A stretch of 51,734 nt of DNA, taken from positions 24,527 through 76,260 of the forward strand of contig MPNW01000330.1 in assembly GCA_011800805.1 (NCBI GenBank), given 5' to 3'. The translations under genes and the position numbers were made by a program. Positions 10,501 through 21,517 of the stretch are shown here, piece by piece; the stretch's first letter is position 1, and each line of letters begins with the position of its first letter. Source of the DNA: Hirudo medicinalis (Eukaryota; Annelida; Clitellata; Hirudinida; Hirudinidae). Under the pieces are notes generated by a model that was not told the origin of the DNA, did no database searches, and saw nothing but the letters and a program-made list of their open reading frames with translations.

Positions 10501-13423
10501 AGAGGGTCACAAAACAGTTCTCTGAATTTATCTTCAAGCTTCTCATCATCGTTGGAAACGGATTCGAGAGTTTCGAGAAGTCGCGGCAGAACGAGGACGA
10601 CTCTGTAAACACGGTAGCATTCGACCAGTCCTGCCCTCTTTGATTGGAGCTTCCTGGTGGTGGCTAGGAGATCAGGGATTCTCCTCAGTACATCCTCATG
10701 CAAGCCCTTCCTCAGTTCAGAATCACTCACCAGCACCTCCACAATATCCAATCTGTCCTCTGGTGAGAAACATCAATTGTTCATTGCATGGATATGAATA
10801 TTAGTACTGAAACATTAAAAATATCAGAAAAACTGACAGTGGATTTGAAACAAACCAATCTTATTGAGGTCCAAAAGAGGCTGATGGATCCAACAAGAGA
10901 GAAGTTTTTGTCCTCTGATTGTCCTGCATCTGTTCAGAACTGAGAAGAGACTTCGGAAAGAACCAACACCTGAAGACAACAGCATTGCTTAAATTTATTA
11001 CCGAATACTCAATTGTTTGCAAAATTTTATTTGGTCACAAAATTAAGCCCAAATAAATTGACAATTTGATAAAGTTGCAAAATTTTAAATATTCAGATTT
11101 TCATGTAAACGAAGTCAGCTCAACCAAACAAAATGCAAGCCTTCGGAGAGCGACTTCTCACGAAGCATACGATGTATTGTTGATCAGATCACCTCAGTGC
11201 AACAAGCAGCACCAACCATCTTGTGGTGAAGGCAGCAGGTTGAGGGCTTTACTTGCAGCCCCATCGAGGGCAACGAAATGACCGGTCGAGAATGTTTCCA
11301 GTGTGAACTGACCGAAGTTTGATTCGTCGGCAAGTAGCTGGCGTAAACATTAGCAACGTGAATTTCGTATGTTATTCGAGTTACTTTAATTTGAACGATT
11401 AAACATTTGCACGTGATGATGTGAACGTGTTACGATTACAAATATAAGTAAGACGATCAGCATGAAACATTCGTGCATACTTCAAGGTACTTAATTGAGG
11501 CTGACAAACTGCAGAGGGCCACCTCCATGTGGGCTTCAGCTGATGATTTTAAATTAAAATTAATTTGCTGATTGGAAAGCATTGAATCAAATAATAAAAT
11601 GCACCAGTTAAAAATAACTCACGAAGAAGGGAAAAGTTTTCTGAAGATTTTGAAAACTTGATCAGTCTGTTCATATCTTGAACAATGTCTTTTGAGCTGA
11701 AATCCCCTGAAAAAATATTTCAAATTGATATTTATATTATAACAAAAAATATCATTTTCTCTTTCTGCACTTATTTATGATGCATGGAAATCCAATTCAA
11801 ATCTAAATATACATTTGCAAGAAAAAAATTATGATGCCAAAAACAACTAATTCTCTAGTAACCCTTTTTCCTCTCAGTAACAGCAACCCTGTTCCTGCTG
11901 AGGATGTTCTCGAACATTCCACCAGTTTCCACAAGGCACTCGCTCGCCCTCAGTTGCACCACAATGGACTCAACACCACCAAAATTGTTGTCATCCACCA
12001 ACTGGCACAACATCATCTTTCTCAGTGCAATGTCACAATATGAAATCCCAATGACCTAAACCATTGCAAGCATCATAAATTGTACCTTAGCAGAATAATC
12101 AGGTACAATATATGAAATTGGCTAACAGTTTGTTCCCCAACTTTGGATGATTTGATTGCCAGCAGACCACTAGTTGCAGTTGCTTCATTCATACCAAACA
12201 ACAAATCCTCAAATTGTGTCAGATTCCCAGGAGATGCCTTCAAAATAAGTTATTGAATAAATGGTTGTAATTTCACTTTCCTGAAAAAATTTAACAAACT
12301 TTGTAAACAATACTCCATTCTTGACTCTTGGAATTTTTTGCCTTATAGACTTCTACTCTGTATTGTTTGACTATCAACAAATCCCTGATCACCAGGTCAA
12401 AGTTTGTTCTATTTATAACCACATATTCAGACCCCTTGGTGGCTGTAAAATGTTTAAAATAAAGGTATCGGTTCAAGTTGGAAAAATAATTTACAACTGC
12501 TTTACTCGATCCAAAGTGTCGAAGTACTGTCTGAGTCTTGAAAACTTCATTGGCCATAAAAATTGCATCGGATTCATGCACTGTCCAAAAATCCTAGGCA
12601 AATTTCTATTGTAACCCTTACAAATGCATTAATAGACATGAACATCTACAAAATGACTCACAGATCTATCAAAAAGCCTTATCGTTGTTGACAATTTCTA
12701 AAAAAAAAGTCAAGTTCGTAAGCATGCTAAAACATCAATTTCTGAATACTTGCATCTAACCTCTGGCAATGATCTGTAAAATGATTGAAAACTATTTTCT
12801 TGTGAGGAGTCTGTGAGGAGTAAATAAAAAAAAGTGAGATTGACTTAACATTACGAAGTAGGTATGTATATTCCGTTGCAAAACTGAACAAAAACTTAAC
12901 AAGAACTAGAAAATGTAACATAATAACCAAGTTTAATGTTTAAAGTTTCATTGTCGTTATTCATTTTTTAATGACAGCTAATGCTTTCCACAAGAACAAT
13001 CCCAATCGCCTCTGATATATTATAATTTTAGTCAGTGGCGGTAAATCCCTTTTGTTGTTGCCTAAATGTTTGTTAATAATATTGTCATTAATGAATACTT
13101 AAATAAATAAGATTATTTATGTTAAGTTTAGGAACATAAAAAAATAAAATTAAACATGTCGACAAAAGTGGAGTATAGTTTTAATTAAGATGTTAATTAC
13201 TAAGAAGCGCAAAGTTAATTGAGTGTAAATTGAATGGTAATGTGATTTGTATTTCAAAGAAATTAATTTATTTGACCTATTTCCACTATCTAGTGAAAAC
13301 CGCCATGCATTTAAACTTAATGAAAAAAAATGTTGACAAGTATATTGCCACGTAAACCAAATAATTTCATTTGCTTTAAAATGAATTGACACAACTCTTA
13401 GACGTTGCTAAGTCCAAAACCAT
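7542..13423 (-). CDS. MSH2: DNA mismatch repair ATPase MSH2
   Basis: MutS homologue that pairs with MSH6 or MSH3 to recognise base mismatches and loops in the nucleus. 25 exons: 13393-13423 (tentative), 12761-12810, 12662-12697, 12506-12593, 12300-12442, 12127-12237, 11863-12055, 11623-11706, 11481-11539, 11217-11337, 10856-10969, 10497-10759, 10312-10426, 10174-10229, 9891-9980, 9536-9719, 9302-9418, 9006-9110, 8882-8946, 8648-8815, 8476-8567, 8203-8357, 8010-8077, 7803-7904, 7542-7673. The total is 2742 bases, 913 residues (human 934). Visible motifs: N-terminal [10 protein letters not shown], connector QYRVEVYK and [14 protein letters not shown], core DESNFGQF, clamp [15 protein letters not shown], Walker [15 protein letters not shown] (about 662-675), Walker B and signature [15 protein letters not shown], and [10 protein letters not shown]. 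Exon 1 rests on phase and N-terminal length, and its donor (AGTT|gtgtca) is weak. All other exons have standard splice sites. Confidence 0.95.
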
Positions 13424-13600
13424 CTTATGCAACGGACTTTAATTAAATAAATAATCTCAAACGTTGCATTACCTGAGCATTCGCGGAGCGTTGCAACTTG
13501 TCTAAATCACCCACTTTGCAAAGTGCATTATTAAAGTACCGTTCCTACGTGTCATCGCACCACATTCATCACAATGATAGTAATTAATAATGTAAAATGG

Positions 13601-13606
13601 TTTATT
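13601..13606 (-). terminator. Polyadenylation signal of GALC
   Basis: AATAAA on the minus strand, about 540 bases past the GALC stop. The intervening sequence (13607-14146) is taken as 3' UTR. It leaves only about 180 bases to the proposed MSH2 start codon. Confidence 0.45.
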
Positions 13607-14146
13607 TGTAAGGCACTATGTGAACTAAGAGCCTCGAATAAAATGGAAGATCGAGAAGGTTTGAGGATCTGCCCTTCAATCTCTTGATGGGAACTCATCC
13701 ACATGACCAACTCATCACGCCTTCCAACACGACCACATCTGATCAAGTTCTGCAAAATACATTCTAGAATTGCTAACTTTGGTTTCACGTAGATGCACAG
13801 AAATCAGGCTCAACAACATAATTGGAGACCAAATGCAACAATTTAATGAATTAACAGGTGTGAAGAAAATAATAAAGAATTCCATCAAAAAAAGTTCTGT
13901 ATGATTCACATCTATCTAATCATCAATGTGTGCAACGTGAATGGAATGGAAGAAGGTACAAAACATTGGGAAAATAAATTACTTCAAATGACTCTAACAT
14001 TCACCTCAAATCACATCTAAGTAGCAAAACTTAAACAAATGCATACGCACAAATAGCTATAAAAATGAACATATTTTACTCTGTCAGAAATTGAGAACAA
14101 TCAAAATAGGCGTACAATGCCGATGCAGTCAGGCACTGCTTGAGTT

Positions 14147-17100
14147 TCACAAATGCGATTTGATAAGCAAATTGTCAAAGTCGGCAAGTCCAAAACTTTG
14201 GCAGCCCAGTGAAACATATCCTCTAGATGGTGACTTGTTGTCCAAAACATGGTTCAAGACCGCAAGGCTCCCATTCAGGCGGGCCACCACCTTATTTTCC
14301 TGCAACACGATTATTGTTTTTATACAATATTTGAAATCATAGCTTTCTAAAATAATTTTATTAATCTAAGAAATTAGGAGTGCTTTAAAATTGCGTAAAT
14401 TTTGGCATCTACAATTATTGCGTTTGATTAATTTTTGTTAAGCAGACTGTAGTTCTTCATCCAAGAGGCAAAACAAACTTTGATGCTTAAATCCAAGTGG
14501 TACCAGGTATCATTTCTGACATCAACATGTTTTGCAGCCACAACCTTTGCCTGCACTGTTAAAACATGCAACAAGAACAACAAAAGATAAGTTATTAAAC
14601 CAGGAAGAATAATTATTATAATAATAATAATTATAATAATAATTATTATATTTATTAATTATAATTATATTATAATTATATTAATTATAATAATAATAAT
14701 TATAATAATAATTATAATAATAATTATTATATTTATTAATTATAATTATAATTATATTAATTATATTTATAATAATTATATTTATAATAATAATTATTAT
14801 TATAATAATATAATTATAATTATATTAATTATATTTATAATAATAATAATAATAATAATAATTATAATAATAATTTATAATAATAATTATAATAATTCTC
14901 CGTCGCCAATGACGCCCATGGGAGTTTTTTGAGGGAAAGGACACCAGTGAATTGGAGGCGAAATGACGACCTGCCTCATCACATTTTTGTGCATTGTATC
15001 TAGCCAATCAAATAACATAAAGACCGTTGCTTTTTACTGTTTCGTGCAGGAAAGCAACCCTTTGTGCTAACCTGTTCACCATTATAAAGTTTAATAAATA
15101 GGAATAAATTACTAGTAAATCAGAATACTTTACTCATGTCATAAGAAATGGATGCTGTTTGTCGAGAGAAGGAAAGGAAGAAAAAGACTCCCGAGGTGAG
15201 AAAGGTGGAGCACCCTCCATGGTCCACCCGAGACCCTAAGAACACACCATTTGTCGAGTTCACTGAGGGAATGAACACATCCACAGATACATTCAAGTCC
15301 TTCCTTCAATGGATAAGTCAACGTTAGAGGGAAGCATACTAAACATTTCATCTCTTGCTTAATTATAAATTAAAACTAAATGTTATGCTTTAAAACATTT
15401 AAAAACGATTCCAACCATTGGAAACGAACGAACCATTCTCCGTCGCCAATGACGCCCATGGGAGTTTTTTGAGGGAAAGGACACCAGTGAATTGGAGGCG
15501 AAATGACGACCTGCCTCATCACATTTTTGTGCATTGCATCCTTCGTCGATCGCACTTCAAAAGCTCCGATCTGCTGAGTGAAGCCATATGCTTCTTGGTA
15601 TTCCTGGTAGGCTAATAAGCATTAAAACCAAAACAATTATGATGATAACATCAACAATAATAATAACCACAAAGATGGCGAAATTCCTATATTTATCTAT
15701 TTATTAATTGAAGCCATTAAGACATCGAGTTAAATGTCCAACACTAACGAGAGTTCGACAAGGACTTGAAACCCATCAAAACGTAGGAAATGTTTAAAAG
15801 CAACGGTGACTCACAATCATAATTGTCATAAAAGTCCTCAGGAAATCTTTCACTTCTGGGAATGTCAACTGAAGGTTTTCCTTTCAGGCCTGAGTTGAGT
15901 GTGGTTAAAGTGTAAATGCTGTTCACATCGAGATCGAGTACTTTCACTCTTCCGTCCAAAACCTGGAGACGTTTGAAACGAAAACAATTATTTGAAAATT
16001 CAACATTATTCGTTCGTTCAAATTGACAAAACACCGACGGGAACTTTTCCGGCATATTTGAAAAAGGTACTCGAGCCATTCGAGTTCAAGGTCGAACTCC
16101 ACATGTGGAGGAAGGTCACATTCTGAATTAATTAAAATGAGTTAATGAACAAGAACAATGAAAGAGTCTGTTGCATCACATTTTCGATACCACGTCATCT
16201 ACCATCGCATTCATATAACATCACTTTATGAATAACTAGTGTTACATTATATTACAACGAGTACAACACTTTATTTTAATGAGGTCAACAATGCACGCAT
16301 TTTCAAAAGTTAACGACAAACCAAATCGCCTTTGAGAACAAATTCTGCTGCTTGTGGGAAAGTCTTCCTCGGAAAAGCTGGAGCTCGATTGCAGAATTTG
16401 TTTCCTTTGGTGTCCTACGAAAATATTTTACATTCAATTCATTTTTATATTCAACAATTTGTCGAGAAGTCCCCATCGAACAACCTGAACGATCAACACT
16501 AAACACTAGGAAATAAATGAATATTACACCACACATGTGTAACTATTAATTAAAGTAACAACACTAGAAATAATATTTCTCATTGCACCAAATAACCTAC
16601 CTAATGAAATGTAAGCAACAAGTTCAACACCGTTGAAGCCAAAGATCACTCTAACCATAACGCCAGTGCAAAAATGGAATCCATACCATGGTCTCGATGA
16701 TTACTGTGAAGTGCTTCCGATCCTCGCTCACGAGCGACACAAACGTTCCTCCAAGTTCCAGTTCGCCGACTCCTTCTCCGTGCCTCAGGTACTTCCATCC
16801 TGGCTCTGTGAACTGCGTTGTGTGTGCTGAAATTGTTAATTGACAGTATTATTTAATTTTAATAAAACAATAACAATTAAGATGTTGAAAGTAGCAGATT
16901 ATGCTAATCTATCGAATAAATATAATTATAAGATCATCAACAATCTAGTATCCACAAAAAACCATCAAAGCAGCTCAAATTATTCATCTACCAGAGGTCA
17001 TCGGTTTAAGCTAAAATCGGAACTTTGCTCGACAGACTCGACCAAATAAATATTTTGCTATAAGTATATATTTTGTATAGTTAAGATTTGGAACTCACTG

Positions 17101-19103
17101 CATAATCACACTGCCTCATCCACAACTTCTAATAGATTTACACGACTCATCGATAATCAAGATCAATCACCCCTCCTCACGTACAACCGACAGTATTTTT
17201 CAGTCCACGCTTCTCATTCCCGGTTGACTTGTGCTTAATAGGCGAGCGACTAAGAGGCACTTGTCCTCTGCACTTTTTAAAAATAAGTAAATAAAAAAAA
17301 GAAAATTATAAGCCTCTCCTTAACTTACCCATGGCCCAGATAGGGGGTCCAACTTTGTAGTGTCCAGACCAGGGCTCGTTGGCAGTCATTAGGCCATGAC
17401 CATCGTAGTCCATTCTTGGGTAATAAGCACAGAGCATGTTCCAGGCTATTGTGCTTGTTAATAAACAAATTATTTAGTTACTGATGGAAATGTGGCCGTC
17501 ACATCATTATTCTTAGTACTCGACAACAAAGCAATGGTACGAACCTCGTGTAATATCCATACACATAATTCCTGTTCAGTATCTGAAGAAATAGAAAGAT
17601 AGGAGAACAATTCAATTCACTTAGGAAATTATTGTTGTGACATCCAAAAACGCCCACCTGAGCCATGCACCCTCCTCCCTCCTCAGTGCCATCAGAACTC
17701 CAATCTTCAGAGGACCAAATGGGCTTATTGGATGCAACTGCCCTTTCATTAAACTCTGAACCCATGTAATGAACCCTGGGTTAATTAGTTCAAGCATTAC
17801 AATTACCTTATCAATGTAAGATTACAAAGTTGAATATGAAGCAGCTCCTTAAGAAGTGCAAATCCTCTCTTTCAACTTCTAACCCTATGATGTCAACAGC
17901 ATCCATCACTTCTTTGTCTTTCAACATGTCCTCGACAATGGTCCACGCCCCTCCGGGCAGGCCGTCTCCAGCAACGACTTTCACTGAACTCAATCCGAGG
18001 CTATTCAAAACCTGTCTGAGGAGCTTTAATAATATTTTTGATGCTTCAATATGAATGACATTTCAATCCATCAGAAATAAGAAGAAAAGCACCTTGATGA
18101 AGCTGGTTTTATAAGGTTTTTCATTCCAGATCTGAAGAATAAATTTACTAATTTTAAAAAATAATTGCATATCAAACATAATATCATTTTATACATTATT
18201 TACATTACATTACCTGAGAATTAATTTACCTTTTTAGTGATAAAAATTTGTATTAATTCCATATCTTTTAATGGAATGATCTAACCCCAACACAGTCGAT
18301 ATCGAGTCCATGAATTTTCTTGGCTCCAATGATCCACTTGGCAATATAGTTGGCTGTTTTGTTTGGGTAGACATAAGGATTCCATGAACCATCACTCAGC
18401 CACCCAGGGTAACCCCATGCCAGTCCACATAACTTTATTTTAGGATTCCTCTTTCAATGAAATAAAGCAATATTTTAGTGCAATGTCATTAATATTCACA
18501 ATTATTCAAATTAACAACCTTTTTTGCTTCGGTCATCAACCACCACTCATATCCTCTCTGATAATTTTCATCCCATTCTTCATGCATATGAGAGGATTCT
18601 GTCCCTTCTGTAAGAATCATGGCATAAATGCACTAAAAGTTGCAAGTGAATCAGCATTTTCAGCTTGTTATTATTATTTCATGTTTGTTGTTTTCTTTTG
18701 AATTGCCATTACGCACCTGAGCTTTGGACATCACCACCAATCTCAACCTTCAAGATCTGCATAGAAGCTCCATATTGAGGCTGGGAATTATTATTAGTTA
18801 TTAACCTTTTAGTTGAAAAAAGACTGTAAATACGAAATAAAAATTACTTTGAAGAGAAAATCAAGTACGTCGCTTCTTTGCGGTTCTTTGTAGTCGGGTA
18901 AAAGTTTTGATGTTGCCTAAAACGGATATGAATCAATATCAATATTTAATATTTGCTAAATTTAAATATATTATACTGACCCCTCCACCACTGATTCCTC
19001 CCACTCCATCGAATGTACGACCGAAGCCATTTGTGATGTCAAAGTAATATGTACCACATAAGGTTTCTTTAACAAGAAGCAACATCCACAAAACCAGCTC
19101 CAT
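14147..19103 (-). CDS. GALC: Galactocerebrosidase (galactosylceramidase, glycoside hydrolase family 59)
   Basis: Lysosomal hydrolase that removes galactose from galactosylceramide and related lipids. 18 exons: 18981-19103, 18848-18916, 18717-18780, 18519-18607, 18286-18450, 18093-18131, 17884-18011, 17658-17775, 17545-17582, 17329-17453, 16687-16826, 16322-16414, 16045-16122, 15815-15962, 15434-15611, 15134-15303, 14479-14555, 14147-14299. The sum is 1995 bases, 664 residues (human 685). A hydrophobic signal ([10 protein letters not shown]) precedes the barrel start [12 protein letters not shown]. The acid/base Glu is in IWNE (about residue 174), and the nucleophile Glu is in IWSSEDW (about residue 249). 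Both are present, so activity is plausible. The C-terminal lectin-like part is recognisable in [20 protein letters not shown] and [16 protein letters not shown]. The donor after exon 13 (AAA|gttccc) is the least certain boundary. Intron 16 holds a near-exact copy of part of exon 15. Confidence 0.95.
14609..14894. repeat. (TAA/TTA)n-rich low-complexity array
   Basis: About 285 bases made almost only of TAATTA, TAA and TTA units inside GALC intron 16. It abuts the duplicated exon fragment on its right. Confidence 0.85.
14895..15000 (-). pseudogene. Duplicated fragment of GALC exon 15, lying in intron 16
   Basis: These 106 bases match 15435-15540 at all but one position (14997 versus 15537), exactly 540 bases apart. 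The copy carries coding sequence from the distal part of exon 15 but lacks the donor, because the match stops where the AT-rich array starts. An acceptor-like ttggctag precedes it on the minus strand, but no donor follows, so it is probably not spliced in. Confidence 0.85.
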
Positions 19104-20547
19104 CGTGCCTCTCTAGGGAACGATCACATGAACACATGACAAACTTTAATTGAAGTTCTTCAAAAACTTTTACACTTTAGCGCTTACTTAAACTTAAAAC
19201 TAAATATTGTTATCATTTGTTTCGGAACTTTGATTTTTACATCCATTTTATTTTACAGATCACCACTCTTAAACATATATTTAAAAAATATCCAGAGCAT
19301 TAAACTGCTAGAAAGTGTTCATCAAAACCAAAGGCTAATGTGCATTCCGATGTTATCCCCTGGCCTTCAAAATTATATTCTACTTTCTAAAAAAAAAAAG
19401 ATAGTTACATTACGATGCTTTTTATGCAAATAAAGTCTCCAAATTTGATTGTTTAACGCTCGAGAACAAAGTTCTCAATGACTAAGCAGACATCCGCTAA
19501 AAGGTTGTTGGTCGCACCAACTAACCGGCCCTCACAAATCAACACTATTCGCATTCTTGTCGAAACTAAACAAACTTACTTACAATCAATTCAATCATCC
19601 TTGTATTGATGTTTCTTGTTCCAATCAGTCCAAATCAACCACGAGAAAAATTCGGAATTTTAAATGCACGGAGCCTGGTCATGTTTATTGGTTTTGCGAA
19701 AAATCCATGTGGAACTTAGCAAAGATGGAAATGTTATGGCTTTGCGCACGACATTAAAATGTCGCAACCAGGAAGAAAATGAGAATGATAGAAGGTCGCA
19801 AGAGAAGTGCACTTTTCATATCATTGTTCGTCATTCTCCGTCGTGAAAGTTAATGTCGAAGAGCCATGAGATGAAATAACGTGTAAGGAAGATGATCAAG
19901 CAGATGGTGATATGTTCGTGAAACAAATTTAATATTAACAGATCCGAAATGATTGATTAGTTGCAGTATTACAAAATTCAAAGAATCAATGTCCTCACAT
20001 AATAGTAAAATAGTGATGATGAGCAACTTAAACGTCCTCCACATGTGATGACATTGATGCAGTTGCATTCAAAAATGCCTCAATCATCAGAAAGCCTCAT
20101 TAGTCTCAAGAAAACCAATTACAGCTTAGATTGTATTGGCAGCTCGCTTACAGGTAAACATTTTAAGTATCTCCTGTATTTACAAGTCAGACAAAATATC
20201 ACATGTCCATCACACATTTCAAAAATAGTAACACAGTTGTAATGGTGATGTGAGATAGATGGAAGAAACATCAAGTGGAGGAGACAAGTTCATCTTCATA
20301 GGAGTCATGCTGGTATCGGAGATAAGTGCAGACGGCGTACATTAGTAAACAATAGTGGATTGCGATCTTTGGAATTTGAAATTCAAATCAAAATCATCGA
20401 CGAGAAACTTTCGACATGCGAGAGTGCTCTTTCACAGCACGTTCAACAACCTTTGGTAAATCAGGAAATAAAATTGATTCTAAAAAAGTTAATCACCTAA
20501 ACAATACAATTAAAGATTTCCTGAAGAAAAATGAAGCTGAAAGAGAA
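19104..20547. other. Spacer between GALC and CLINT1, no gene seen
   Basis: Contains the GALC promoter region near 19104-19300 and presumably the CLINT1 3' UTR next to 20547. Small ORFs at 19557-20242 show no recognisable domain and no codon pattern above background. Confidence 0.4.
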
Positions 20548-21482
20548 CTAGAGCAGAGATCCTGCTGAAGGCTTGTGTTGTTGGAACACGGACGGGCTGT
20601 TCATTCCGTAAGCGGGGGCAGCCGTCCTCCCCTGTCCGACCGATCCGCCGCACTGCTGGCCGGGAAGCAATCCGGGTTGAACGGGATTCGGGGCGTTCGC
20701 TCCTGGGATTCGTAAATGAAAACATGAACCTTATTTTTACCTCGAACAATGTTTAGCATCCAAACTACAAGAGACACGAATGCATATCTAATGAATATTT
20801 ATATTGTTACTCGAATTCAACGAATGGCAGAAATGGCGATTACCTCATCGTCACCAATAATTAATCTGTGCAGTTTTTTTAGCTCAATGTTTTGAATTGT
20901 ATTTTAAATTAAAGAAACAAACAAAGTTTAAATATTATCAGCACCTTTGTTCTGCTGTTGTTGCAACTGTTTGATGGTGAGTGCAGCAGCCTTTTGTTGT
21001 TTGCCACCAAGGTTATCCAGAGAAATGTCAACTCCAGCTCCCAGCCATGTACTTCCCAGCTTCAGGTCTCCCTGGTTTGCAGAGGCTTGCTGTAAATTAA
21101 GATTTACGACGTTCATTTGATTGGTTTGATCAGAAATGAAAATAATTACAAACAAAAGCCACGACAGGTTTAAAGGTTTATAATATAATGCATAAATATT
21201 ATTATTATTAATTTATTATAATGTAATATTTATGATATTATTTAACATTATTTATAATATTATTTACAACAAACCTCAACTCAACATCCCTCAAAGAAAA
21301 TAAAACACAAAGTAACAATGTGTTCATTAAATTAAGGCATTTTACTGAACTTGTGACTTCAGTCCCAAGCATGAAATGCAAGCCATCTATATATATATAT
21401 ATATATATAAGTTTTGTCTCTCAATGCACTGTCTTTGTTGGAGGTGCCAAAAGAGAGACAAAACTTGTGTAGTACTTGGAAA

Positions 21483-21517
<35 letters not shown>

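Noticed and set aside
13552..13909. 78-residue minus-strand ORF with a ttttgcag acceptor before it
   Set aside because: No recognisable domain; it lies in the expected GALC 3' UTR and is better explained as untranslated sequence.
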